64,000 nt of DNA from JBBTCX01 sp964494205 (GTDB lineage: Bacteria > Planctomycetota > Phycisphaerae > UBA1845). The position numbers and the translations under genes were made by a program. Under the pieces are notes generated by a model that worked only from the letters and a program-made list of their open reading frames with translations, did no database searches and was not told the origin of the DNA. The stretch spans positions 186,001 through 250,000 of the forward strand of contig CAZBRD010000006.1 in the NCBI GenBank assembly GCA_964494205.1, read 5' to 3'. Below, piece by piece: positions 17,904-26,228 of this stretch. Each line of letters opens with the position of its first letter. Within the stretch, counting starts at the first letter, position 1.

Positions 17904-19460
17904 ATGAAATACTTAACGTACAGCGGCAACAACATTGTCTCCGTCGATCTGCCTAATCACGCGGAGATTCTCTATGCGCAACCGCCGTTGCTGGGCATTC
18001 GCAGGCCGAACGTGCCGGCGGCCGTGCGGCGGGCGTTTGAGCAACCGATCGGCATGCCGCCGCTTCGCGAGCTCGTGAACGCATCGAGCAAGATTCTCAT
18101 CGCGTTCGACGACAACTGTCAGCCTTTCCCCCCCACTACCCTGCCGGACATTCGACAGCAATCGATCGAAACGCTGCTCGACATGCTCTACTCGTACGGC
18201 GTGAAGCGCGAGAACATTCAGTTGGTGTGCGCGGTGGCGCTACATCGCAAGATGAAGAAGCACGAGCTCGAACGCATGGTCGGTCCCAGGGTTATGCGCG
18301 AGTTTTACCCCAAGCAGCTCGACAACTTCGACGCCGAAGACAAGAAGAGCATCGCCGATCTTGGAACGACCAGCGAGGGTGAACCGGTGCAGGTCGATCG
18401 GCGCGTGATCGAGAGCGACCTCGTGATCTACGTCGACTCGATCCAGATTCCGTTGAATGGCGGGCACAAGTCGGTGGCTGTGGGGTTGGGGACGTACGAT
18501 TCGATCGCCCCCCACCACCACCCGAAGATGACCAAGCATTGTCCGCACGTTATGCAGCCGCGCGGCTCGAACATGCACGCGAGCATCGAGCGGATCAGTC
18601 GCGTGATTCTTCAGAAATCGCGGATCATGGTGATGGAGGCCGCGATGAATAATGCGACGTATCCGCCGCACGTCGCGTATCTCGGCAAGCCGGACCATCA
18701 ATGCAACACGGCTGAGAAGTTTCTGAAATTTGCGACGCCGCTTTCGATGAAACTGCTGCCCGAGCCGGTGCGAAAAGTCGCGCTGCGCGGCGTGAAGGGT
18801 GCGTACGATCCGGTGGCGATCAACACCGGGTCGATCGACGAGGTGCACGAGAAGACGCTGGAAATCCTAACGCGGCAAATGTCTGTGGAAGCACCGAAGC
18901 AATACGACACGATGGTTTTCGGTTTGCCCGACCTCAGTCCATATTCCGTGGATGCGCGAATCAACCCGGTGCTCGTGGTTAGCGATGTGCTGGGGTACAT
19001 TTTCAACTGGTTCTATCACCGGCCACTTGTGAAAAAAGGCGGCGTGGTGATCATCCTCAACCCGCTGTTTGAAGTCTTCCATGACGAGTACCACGTTGCG
19101 TATCGCAAGTTTTACGAAGAAGTGCTGGCAGTAACGACCGATCCGTTCGAAATGAAGGAACAGTTCCAGGAGAAGTATGCCCGCGATCCGTTCCTGATTG
19201 ATTGCTATCGCAATCGCTTCGCACATCATGGGTTTCATCCGTTCACTGTGTGGAACTGGGCCACGTATGCGTTCGATCATCTGTCCGATGTGATCATGGT
19301 TGGTCCTAGCGATGACCGCGTGTGCAAGCGACTTGGCGTGACGTGGGCGAAGTCGATGAACCACGCGCTCGGCATGGCCCGCGAGAAATCCGGCGGCGAC
19401 AGCGTGGCTGCGTTGACGATCCCGCCGTTCTTCTATTGCACGGATGCGAAGAAGACTTGA
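17904..19460 (+). CDS. LarA-like (lactate racemase domain, DUF2088) protein
   Basis: A 518-residue protein of the LarA superfamily. It has CAVALHRKMKKHE (matching the HR catalytic segment), DSIQIPLNGGHKSVAVGLGTYDSI (matching the GG-x-K loop that tethers the nickel-pincer cofactor through Lys) and an APHHHPKM His cluster. True LarA is a nickel enzyme that needs LarB, LarC and LarE to make its cofactor; none is in the window. LarA homologues act on various 2-hydroxyacids, so the substrate is unknown. The protein is longer than LarA (about 425 residues), with an unusual C-terminal half containing the NRFAHHGFHPFTVWNW segment. I start it at the ATG at 17904 rather than an upstream in-frame codon at 17874. 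Confidence 0.75.
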   Translation: MKYLTYSGNNIVSVDLPNHAEILYAQPPLLGIRRPNVPAAVRRAFEQPIGMPPLRELVNASSKILIAFDDNCQPFPPTTLPDIRQQSIETLLDMLYSYGVKRENIQLVCAVALHRKMKKHELERMVGPRVMREFYPKQLDNFDAEDKKSIADLGTTSEGEPVQVDRRVIESDLVIYVDSIQIPLNGGHKSVAVGLGTYDSIAPHHHPKMTKHCPHVMQPRGSNMHASIERISRVILQKSRIMVMEAAMNNATYPPHVAYLGKPDHQCNTAEKFLKFATPLSMKLLPEPVRKVALRGVKGAYDPVAINTGSIDEVHEKTLEILTRQMSVEAPKQYDTMVFGLPDLSPYSVDARINPVLVVSDVLGYIFNWFYHRPLVKKGGVVIILNPLFEVFHDEYHVAYRKFYEEVLAVTTDPFEMKEQFQEKYARDPFLIDCYRNRFAHHGFHPFTVWNWATYAFDHLSDVIMVGPSDDRVCKRLGVTWAKSMNHALGMAREKSGGDSVAALTIPPFFYCTDAKKT

Positions 19461-19473
19461 CCTCATTGTGTCC

Positions 19474-19490
19474 GCGCGGGCTGAAGCCCC
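19474..19490. repeat. GGGCTGAAGCCC palindrome between convergent genes
   Basis: GGGCT and AGCCC with a two-base centre sit in the 68-bp gap between two converging genes. It probably acts as a weak hairpin for both transcripts. Confidence 0.45.
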
Positions 19491-19528
19491 CGACTGATTT
19501 CCGCGTTTGCCGCCCGTTGCAAGATGAT

Positions 19529-20605
19529 TTAGAAAAACACCTTCGCGACTTTGAGAATCCCCTGCTTCCACGGCACGCGATGAGTCACGCCGCTGGTGTG
19601 TTCGAACTTGTGGAGGTTGGCGAGATACCACTCGTAGTTGCGGACCAGTGCGTCCTTGTTTGAGTATTTCGGTTTGTAGCCAAGCTCACGCTCGGCCTTC
19701 TCGATTGAGACGAAAGAGTCCTCGGCGGCGGTCTCGTAGACCCATTTGTAGAGCGGTGAGAGTTTGAACAACTCAAGAACACGCAACGTCCAGATCATGG
19801 GTGTGGCGGGGAAGCCCTTGATCTTCTTGCCGAAACCGGCGCGATCAAGCACAGCCTGATAGTCCTCCCGCATGGTGGTGAACTCTTTCGCGCCGATGTT
19901 GAATACGTCGTTGACTTTGGCTTCATCGAGCGTGCAGGCGAGGTAGATGGCGTCACACAAGTCTTCCACGTCCAGCAATTGGTAACGATTCCGGCCGCTG
20001 CCAATCATGGGGAACGATTTGCCGTCCTTGGCCCAGTCGTAGAAGAGCGCGAACACACCGAGTCGCTCGGGGCCGACAAACGACTTCGGGCGGATGATCG
20101 GGATGCAGAGCCCCTGCTTGCGGAACTCCAAACACATCGCTTCTGCTTCGACCTTCGCTTTGCCGTACGGCCCGACGCCCTGCAAACGATCGGTCTCGAC
20201 AAGCGGGTGATGATCCGGAATGCCGTACACAGCCGTTGACGAAATATGCACGACGCGGCGAATGCCGTGGTCGAGGGCTGATTGCAGGATATTTCGCGTG
20301 CCGTCAATGTCGGTCGAAAGTATCTCGTCCGCTGGATAGAGCGGAAGAGCAGCGGCGGTGTGAATGACGATATCGACGCCGTTCATGGCACGATCGACAG
20401 CTGCCCAATTGCGAATGTCGCCGCGAACTTCGGTGATCTTGTCGCGACAGTCCTCATAATCGAACGGCAACAAATCAAGCGAAGTCACGGCGTGGCCGCG
20501 AGCGAGCAAGTGTCGGACGAGGTTGATTCCCAGAAAGCCCGCGCCGCCCGTGATCAGGTATCGCTTGGGCGAAGTGGCTGCACTGCTTTGCGAAGTTTGC
20601 GTCAT
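19529..20605 (-). CDS. NAD-dependent epimerase/dehydratase (extended SDR)
   Basis: A 358-residue extended short-chain dehydrogenase. The NAD-binding motif TGGAGFLG lies near residue 18, followed by DIVIHTAA, the HISSTAVYG strand with the catalytic Ser/Thr, and the active-site pair in GPYGKAK (Y-x3-K). The C-terminal domain is typical of sugar-nucleotide epimerases, but related 3-beta-hydroxysteroid dehydrogenases share this layout. The start is the ATG at 20605; the open frame upstream to 20707 looks non-coding. It is divergent from the deoxyhypusine-synthase-like gene and convergent with the LarA-like gene. The substrate is unknown. Confidence 0.85.
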   Translation of the reverse strand: MTQTSQSSAATSPKRYLITGGAGFLGINLVRHLLARGHAVTSLDLLPFDYEDCRDKITEVRGDIRNWAAVDRAMNGVDIVIHTAAALPLYPADEILSTDIDGTRNILQSALDHGIRRVVHISSTAVYGIPDHHPLVETDRLQGVGPYGKAKVEAEAMCLEFRKQGLCIPIIRPKSFVGPERLGVFALFYDWAKDGKSFPMIGSGRNRYQLLDVEDLCDAIYLACTLDEAKVNDVFNIGAKEFTTMREDYQAVLDRAGFGKKIKGFPATPMIWTLRVLELFKLSPLYKWVYETAAEDSFVSIEKAERELGYKPKYSNKDALVRNYEWYLANLHKFEHTSGVTHRVPWKQGILKVAKVFF

Positions 20606-20757
20606 CTTTGAGATTCCCCGCGCGTCAAATTCGGCACCAGACACCGTGCCGGTTTTCAGTCGCGATCCATACTCCCCTGATCTTGCAGCCTCGCGCGAGC
20701 ATGTCAATCTGTTCAGGGTCGATTCACTCTTTCAGCCGGCCGCGTCGCTTCTGATCG

Positions 20758-20786
20758 TTCGCAATTTCGCCAAACAATGCTATACT
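20758..20786 (+). promoter_or_regulatory. Candidate sigma-70-type promoter
   Basis: TTCGCA at 20758-20763, a 17-nt spacer and TATACT at 20781-20786 lie about 95 nt upstream of the DHS-like start codon at 20888. The -10 is five of six to consensus and the -35 is four of six. The spacing is ideal. Confidence 0.45.
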
Positions 20787-20887
20787 TTTACTATCGTCGT
20801 CACCCCCGACGTGTGATTTGATCCTTTCGGCCAGGGGGGATGGGCCGTGACCGGCGAGGGCGCAATGCCCGATCGGAGGTTGCAGAC

Positions 20888-22012
20888 ATGGCTAATGGTT
20901 CCAGCAAGGGAAAATGGACGAAAAAGCAGCTGCTTTCGCGTCCGGTGAAGCACATCGACATTACGAAGTTCGACGGCAGACCGATCATCGACAGCTATCG
21001 CGACATGGCGTTTAGTGCCAGGACGTTGGCACAAGCGGCCGACATTTACTCGATGATGCTGAAGGACAAGGACTGCGCGGTGATCCTGACGCTCGGTGGA
21101 TCGCTGGTGAGCGCGGGGTTGAAGAAGGCGCTGATCACGCTGCTCGAAAACAACATGATCGACGTGATTGTGTCGACCGGCGCGAACATGATCGATCAGG
21201 ATTTCTTTGAGGGATTGGGGTTCCAGCATTACATCGCACCGGGCTCGCCGGAAGCACCGCCGGTGGATGACATGACGCTGCGCGATCTGATGATCGATCG
21301 CATTTACGATACGTATATCGATGAGGACGATCTTCGCGAATGCGACGAAGCCACCAAGCGCGTGTTCGACGGGTTCGAGGCCGGGGCGTATTCAAGCCGC
21401 GAATTGATCGAAGGCTTGGGCGCGTACCTCGCGAAGAAGCATCCGAAGAACGAGTCGATCGTCAAGACGTGCTATCAGAAGCGCGTGCCGATTTTCGTGC
21501 CCGCGTTCAGCGATTGCTCTGCCGGGTTTGGCATCGTACTGCATCAGGTTGAAAAAAATGAAGCCGGCGAGCCGTACGTTGCGTTCGACAGCGGCAAGGA
21601 CTTCCGTGAACTGACTGACATCAAGCTGGCGGTGAAAGACTCCGGTTTGCTGATGCTCGGTGGCGGCGCACCGAAGAACTTCGCACAGGATATCGTGGTG
21701 GCTGCGGAATTGCTCGCCGAACGCAAAGGCGGCAAGGCCCGCGGCGAGATCGGCATGCACAAGTATGCGATTCAAATCACGGTGGCGGATTCGCGAGATG
21801 GTGCACTTTCGGGCAGCACGCTTCGTGAAGCTTGCTCATGGGGCAAAGTGGATGTGATTCACGAGCAAATGGTCTTCGGCGAACTCTCGCCGCTGTTCCC
21901 GATCATGGCCTCTGATGCTTTCCATCGCGGCCAATGGAAGAAGCGCAAGGCGTTCAAGTTTGCAGATATGTTCGAGAAGGCGTCGAGTTCGTTTTCGACG
22001 AGTCGTGCATAA
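20888..22012 (+). CDS. Deoxyhypusine-synthase-like protein
   Basis: A 374-residue protein of the deoxyhypusine synthase family. The Rossmann-like core is visible in CAVILTLGGSLVSAGLKKALITLLENN and VIVSTGANMIDQDFFEGLG. The catalytic lysine region appears as REACSWGKVDVIHEQMV, matching the family's SWGK motif with the Lys that takes up the aminobutyl group. Eukaryotic and archaeal enzymes modify eIF5A. Bacteria lack that substrate, so this one probably makes a polyamine such as homospermidine or acts on an unknown target. The start at 20888 follows GGAGG by 8 nt. A promoter lies upstream and an intrinsic terminator downstream, so it is a single-gene unit. Confidence 0.85.
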   Translation: MANGSSKGKWTKKQLLSRPVKHIDITKFDGRPIIDSYRDMAFSARTLAQAADIYSMMLKDKDCAVILTLGGSLVSAGLKKALITLLENNMIDVIVSTGANMIDQDFFEGLGFQHYIAPGSPEAPPVDDMTLRDLMIDRIYDTYIDEDDLRECDEATKRVFDGFEAGAYSSRELIEGLGAYLAKKHPKNESIVKTCYQKRVPIFVPAFSDCSAGFGIVLHQVEKNEAGEPYVAFDSGKDFRELTDIKLAVKDSGLLMLGGGAPKNFAQDIVVAAELLAERKGGKARGEIGMHKYAIQITVADSRDGALSGSTLREACSWGKVDVIHEQMVFGELSPLFPIMASDAFHRGQWKKRKAFKFADMFEKASSSFSTSRA

Positions 22013-22041
22013 GGAACGATAATAAGTATCTGGCAGTTTGC

Positions 22042-22087
22042 GGGGCATCGCTTTCTCTTCGAGGAAGGCGGTGCTCCTTTTGTTTTC
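22042..22087 (+). terminator. Intrinsic terminator after the DHS-like gene
   Basis: A long stem starts GGGGCATCGC and closes GCGGTGCTCC (with GU pairs), the inner arms CTTTCTC/GAGGAAG close on a TTC loop, and TTTTGTTTTC follows on the plus strand. It separates the DHS-like gene from the RNA-repair operon. Confidence 0.75.
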
Positions 22088-22121
22088 ATATCGCAGTAGT
22101 CCGCGAAGTACAAACTCCTAA

Positions 22122-22150
22122 TTGCAGGTTTGACTGGTTCGTGTCATAGT
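22122..22150 (+). promoter_or_regulatory. Weak candidate promoter of the RNA-repair operon
   Basis: TTGCAG (22122-22127), a 17-nt spacer and CATAGT (22145-22150) would place transcription start within a base or two of the hen1 GTG at 22158. No Shine-Dalgarno sequence precedes that codon, so a leaderless message is possible. Match quality is modest. Confidence 0.3.
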
Positions 22151-22157
22151 CCTCCGC

Positions 22158-23582
22158 GTGCTATTGACCATTACGACAACTCGCTCGCCAGCCACTGACT
22201 TCGGCTATTTGCTGCACAAGCATCCCGATCGATGTCAGATGTTCGATGCATCATTCGGCAAGGTTCACGTTTTCTATCCCGAGGCCAACGAGGCCATTTG
22301 CACGGTGGCGATGCTGCTCGACGTTGATCCGGTTGGGCTGGCGCGGCGAAGGCGCGGGCCCGGCGGAGATGGATTCGCTCTGCATCAATATGTAAATGAC
22401 CGCCCTTATGTGGCTTCCTCGTTCATGAGCGTAGCCATCAATCGTGTGTTCGGATCGGCGATGGGCGGCCGATGCGACAAGAAACCGGAACTGACCGAGC
22501 AAGCGTGGCCATGGCTCGTGCGGTTGAGTGTGTTGCCGTGTCGCGGCGGCGACGGGCTGCTTCGCAAGTTGTTTGAGCCGCTCGGTTATGAGATTGCCGC
22601 TGAGCGGTGTGCCCTGGATGAGCGATTTCCCGAATGGGGCGAGAGTTCGTATTTTCACGTGATGCTGCGTGGCACCCATCGACTTCAGGATTTGTTGTCG
22701 CATCTGTATGTGTTGATTCCTGTGCTCGACGACGAGAAACACTATTGGATCGGTGAAGATGAGGTTGAGAAACTGGTGCGGATGGGCGAAGGGTGGCTCG
22801 CCGGACATTCTGAAAAGGAGCTGATTGTCCGGAGATATTTGAAACACAAGGGGACATTGACTCGCGCCGCGCTGGCACAACTCAATGATGAAGGCGCTGT
22901 TGATTCGGATAGTGCGGATGAGGAGCAGTCACGAGCTGAGGTTGCGCTTGAAGAGCCCATCCGGCTGCACGATCAGCGAATGACGGTTGTTGCGAACTTG
23001 GTGGCTGAATGCGGTGCGAATAGCGTGGTCGATCTTGGATGCGGCGAGGGCAAGTTGATCCGTGAATTGCTCAAGAACAAATCGATAGAGCGGATTGTGG
23101 GAATGGATGTTTCGTTTCGGTCGCTGGAGATCGCCCGGGAGCGATTGAACGTGGAACGTATCCCCGACAAGCAGCGAAGCCGCATCGAACTGATCCACGG
23201 TTCGCTGATGTATCGTGACGCTCGCTTGGCCGGGTTTGAAGCAGCCGCGGTCGTAGAGGTCATTGAACATCTTGATCCACCGAGATTGGCTGCGTTCGAG
23301 CGGGTGGTATTCGAGTTCGCCAAACCGGGCACGGTCATCGTGACCACGCCAAACGCGGAATACAATGTCCGCTTCGCGACACTCCCTGCCGACCGATTCC
23401 GCCACAAGGATCACCGATTTGAATGGACCCGTGCCGAGTTTCAAGCGTGGGCCAAGCGCGTGGCGGAACGGTTCGGTTACGAAGTGAGGTTCGAGGGTAT
23501 TGGCGAGGAGGATGCCGAAGTAGGTTGGCCGACACAGATGGGAGTGTTCACAATTAGCCCGCTCACGCTTTCAGTTAGTTGA
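22158..23582 (+). CDS. hen1: RNA 3'-terminal ribose 2'-O-methyltransferase Hen1
   Basis: Bacterial Hen1 methylates the 2'-OH at the 3' end of a broken RNA before sealing, which blocks re-cleavage at the repaired site. The 474-residue length is typical. The N-terminal half (about 1-240, opening LLTITTTRSPATDFGYLLHKHP) corresponds to the domain that activates the Pnkp ligase. The C-terminal methyltransferase has the SAM loop VDLGCGEGKL (about 291-300). Its metal ligands are Glu367, Glu370 and His371 (EVIEH) plus His419 (DHRFEW). The start is GTG at 22158, fixed by the conserved N-terminus, with no ribosome-binding site. The stop overlaps the next gene by 4 nt. It is the first gene of a five-gene operon ending in pnkp. 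Confidence 0.95.
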   Translation: MLLTITTTRSPATDFGYLLHKHPDRCQMFDASFGKVHVFYPEANEAICTVAMLLDVDPVGLARRRRGPGGDGFALHQYVNDRPYVASSFMSVAINRVFGSAMGGRCDKKPELTEQAWPWLVRLSVLPCRGGDGLLRKLFEPLGYEIAAERCALDERFPEWGESSYFHVMLRGTHRLQDLLSHLYVLIPVLDDEKHYWIGEDEVEKLVRMGEGWLAGHSEKELIVRRYLKHKGTLTRAALAQLNDEGAVDSDSADEEQSRAEVALEEPIRLHDQRMTVVANLVAECGANSVVDLGCGEGKLIRELLKNKSIERIVGMDVSFRSLEIARERLNVERIPDKQRSRIELIHGSLMYRDARLAGFEAAAVVEVIEHLDPPRLAAFERVVFEFAKPGTVIVTTPNAEYNVRFATLPADRFRHKDHRFEWTRAEFQAWAKRVAERFGYEVRFEGIGEEDAEVGWPTQMGVFTISPLTLSVS

Positions 23583-24520
23583 GTTCACATATCGTGCAAT
23601 TACCGAAACCGCTTCCTCCCATCCTTCCCGTCGGCACGCAAGTCGTGTCCAAGGTCGACGCACGCCCCGTTGGCGGCGGCGATGTTTGCCCCCGAGGAAT
23701 CGTGGGGGTCATCGTGGCTGCACCGGTTGACGGAACTCATTCCTATCGAGTTCGATGTGCGAACGGTTTTGAGATTCTGCTGCGAAAGACTGAGATCGAA
23801 GTCCTGAGTCATTTTCAAGTGGACGGAATGCAAGAGAGTGCAGCGACATCATTGCCTGATCTGCACCAGCATGTCATCCTTCGTTGCGTCGTCGGGTCGC
23901 GGGCGTTTGGACTGGACAACGAAGCCAGCGACTCCGACATTCGCGGTGCGTACCTCGCCCCGGCTGATTTGAATTGGTCGTTGTATGGTGCACCGGAGCA
24001 GCTGGAAAACGAGGAGCAGCAGACCTGTTTCTGGGAATTGCAGAAGTTTCTTGTGCTCGGGCTGAAAGCTAATCCCAATGTGCTGGAGTGTCTCTATTCG
24101 CCGCTGGTCGAATTCACAGCACCCTTGGGGCGCGAATTGCTCGACATGCGCGAGTGCTTTCTTTCGAAGCTCATCTACCAGACGTACAACGGCTATGTTC
24201 TTTCGCAGTTCAAGAAGATCGAAGGCGATTTGCGAAACCACGGTCAGGTGAAATGGAAGCACGCAATGCACCTGATCCGGCTCGTCCTGTCGGGCATCCA
24301 CATTCTGAAGTATGGATTCTTAGCCGTGCGCGTTGATGAACACCGCGACCAGCTGCTGGCGATTCGCAACGGGCAGGTGAGCTGGGAAGATATCGATACG
24401 TGGCGAATGACGCTGCATGGGCAATTCGACACTGCCTTTACGAACACGACTCTTCCTGATCGACCAGATTACGAGCGCGCCAATTCCTTTCTCATCAAGG
24501 CCAGGAGAAGTGTGGTCTGA
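23579..24520 (+). CDS. Nucleotidyltransferase of the RNA-repair operon (copy 1)
   Basis: A 313-residue predicted nucleotidyltransferase (COG3541/YcgL-like). A short N-terminal beta domain (about 20-80, with THSYRVRCANGFEILLRKTEIEVL) is followed by the catalytic fold, with GSRAFGLDNEASDSDIRG. The S-D-x-D-x-R-G aspartates are the presumed metal ligands. Further conserved blocks are LECLYSPLV and LVLSGIHILKYG. I take the TTG at 23579, whose TTGA overlaps the hen1 stop, implying coupled translation; GTG at 23594 is an alternative. Such proteins are known next to bacterial pnkp/hen1 genes, but their reaction is not established. It could add nucleotides to, or nucleotidylate, broken RNA or a protein. 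Confidence 0.85.
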   Translation: MSSHIVQLPKPLPPILPVGTQVVSKVDARPVGGGDVCPRGIVGVIVAAPVDGTHSYRVRCANGFEILLRKTEIEVLSHFQVDGMQESAATSLPDLHQHVILRCVVGSRAFGLDNEASDSDIRGAYLAPADLNWSLYGAPEQLENEEQQTCFWELQKFLVLGLKANPNVLECLYSPLVEFTAPLGRELLDMRECFLSKLIYQTYNGYVLSQFKKIEGDLRNHGQVKWKHAMHLIRLVLSGIHILKYGFLAVRVDEHRDQLLAIRNGQVSWEDIDTWRMTLHGQFDTAFTNTTLPDRPDYERANSFLIKARRSVV

Positions 24521-25318
24521 ATGAACGCACTCCACATTCCAACCGATACACTCAAGGGCGTTGTGCAGCAGCAGCCATACCCGCTTGTCTTCATGACGAT
24601 CAGCGGCGCCCACCTGTATGGCTTTCCATCGCGCGATTCCGATTTTGACCTGCGCGGCGTACATGTGCTTCCGCTGGCTGAAGCGATAGGAATATTGCCG
24701 AAACGCGAAACAATCGACGAGGCTCGAGACGTCGACGGACTCGAAGTGGAACTGGTGTCGCACGATGCTACCAAGTTTTTCACCCTGCTCCTGCGACGGA
24801 ATGGTTATGTGTTGGAACAGCTTTATTCGCCGCTGGTGCTGCACACCACGCCCGAGCACGATGAATTGAAAGAAATCGCGAGGGGCTGCATCACCAAACG
24901 TCACATGCACCATTACGCCGGTTTCGCACGGCGACAATGGGAACTATTTCGCAAAGAACCAATCCCGCAAATCAAGCCGCTGTTGTATGTCTACCGCGTC
25001 CTGCTGACGGGCATCCATCTAATGCGCACGGGAGAAATCGAAGCCAACCTCATTCGATTGAACGAAGTAGCACGGCTACGGCATGTGGACGAACTGATTC
25101 GCATGAAGACGGAAGGGCGTGAAAAGGAACCGCTTGCGACGAGCGATGTCGACTTCCACGAGCGCGAATATCATCGGCTGACTTCGGCGATGGAGAGTGA
25201 GCACGCGAAGAGTCAGCTGCCTGAGCAGCCTACCGCCCGCGAAGCAATGAATGATTTGCTAGTACGGATTCGCACTGGTATCTGTTTTCCTCTAAGAGGT
25301 ACCACATCGAATGCCTAA
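24521..25318 (+). CDS. Nucleotidyltransferase of the RNA-repair operon (copy 2)
   Basis: A 265-residue paralogue of the preceding gene without its N-terminal beta domain. The catalytic region is SGAHLYGFPSRDSDFDLRG, with both aspartates and the trailing RG kept, so it should be active. LEQLYSPLV and LLTGIHLMRTG mirror LECLYSPLV and LVLSGIHILKYG of copy 1. The ATG follows the previous stop with no gap, and its own end overlaps the WD40-like gene by 8 nt. Two intact copies side by side suggest a heteromer or two substrates. Function is unproven. Confidence 0.85.
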   Translation: MNALHIPTDTLKGVVQQQPYPLVFMTISGAHLYGFPSRDSDFDLRGVHVLPLAEAIGILPKRETIDEARDVDGLEVELVSHDATKFFTLLLRRNGYVLEQLYSPLVLHTTPEHDELKEIARGCITKRHMHHYAGFARRQWELFRKEPIPQIKPLLYVYRVLLTGIHLMRTGEIEANLIRLNEVARLRHVDELIRMKTEGREKEPLATSDVDFHEREYHRLTSAMESEHAKSQLPEQPTAREAMNDLLVRIRTGICFPLRGTTSNA

Positions 25319-26216
25319 CGCTAGGCCATCACCCATGGGCAGCATTTGTCACATTGCCGCTTCCTGGGACGGCGATTTTGTGGCCGTTGGCGCATTCGAA
25401 CATCGAGTCGCCGTCTGGAACATTACAACAGGAAAAAAGATCAGCGAGTTCGACACCGTGCTCGACTTTGGTGGCAACCGTCTGGCGATTTGTCCAAATG
25501 GAAGGACATTGATCGCTAGCGCTTACAAAGTGCATGGAGTTTGTTGCTATGAGGCGACGACCGGCAAGCTCATTTGGCAACGCAAAGATCTCAAGAAACT
25601 TCAAAATGTGGCCATATCGACGGATAATAGGGTCGCCTATTGTGGATTCGAAATTGGCCCCGGCCGAGCACTCTCAATGGTCACCGGCGAAGATTTAGGA
25701 AGTATGCCTGACCTTAAGCAAGCGATTCCGAGTCCTTTTGAACCTTTAGTTCTCCTGGACAAGAAGAAACGTTGTACGACTGAGCTTCGCTCCTTGGACG
25801 GAGGTCATCGAAGAATCGTTCCTCGGATAGATTGGTCGATGGGTTTCGTCGCGTTCAGTCCTGACTATTTGATCACGTCTGAAAAAGGCGTGCGCTGTTT
25901 CGGGTTGCGTCCTCTAACCGAGGTGTGGCATTTCGTGCCCGAGGAAGAAACATACGCAAATGATGTCGGCTTTGACGAGCGTGATGGGTCAGTGCTGGCC
26001 ATTATGGTCTCAGGCAAGAAACTTGAAAAAACCGAATTGTATCGCTTTGATCCGGCATCCGGGCGAATTCGCAAAATCTTGGACGTCGCAACGTCAGAAT
26101 ACCTCAATTTCTGCAAACGGGGACGTCTGATTTTACACTGCGACGGATCGCTCATCGATACGCTAACAGGCAAATTAACAAAGAAACTAAAATTCCCAAG
26201 ACTCTCCGACGGTTGA
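25311..26216 (+). CDS. WD40-like beta-propeller inside the RNA-repair operon
   Basis: A 301-residue protein, apparently cytoplasmic, with no signal peptide and no enzyme motif. It has propeller-like blades such as IAASWDGDFVAVGAFEHRVAVWNITTGKKI, LAICPNGRTLIASAYKVHGVCCYEATTGKLIW, VAISTDNRVAYCGF, VAFSPDYLITSEKGVRCFGL and LYRFDPASGRIRKIL. They resemble WD40 or quinoprotein-like repeats with the W-x-x-TGK ending. Its ATG overlaps the previous gene by 8 nt, AAGAGGT precedes it, and pnkp begins 12 nt after its stop, so it is embedded in the operon. I know of no established propeller subunit in Pnkp/Hen1 repair. It could be a scaffold or sensor, or a recent insertion. Confidence 0.75.
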   Translation: MPNARPSPMGSICHIAASWDGDFVAVGAFEHRVAVWNITTGKKISEFDTVLDFGGNRLAICPNGRTLIASAYKVHGVCCYEATTGKLIWQRKDLKKLQNVAISTDNRVAYCGFEIGPGRALSMVTGEDLGSMPDLKQAIPSPFEPLVLLDKKKRCTTELRSLDGGHRRIVPRIDWSMGFVAFSPDYLITSEKGVRCFGLRPLTEVWHFVPEEETYANDVGFDERDGSVLAIMVSGKKLEKTELYRFDPASGRIRKILDVATSEYLNFCKRGRLILHCDGSLIDTLTGKLTKKLKFPRLSDG

Positions 26217-26228
26217 GAAAGAAGGCGT

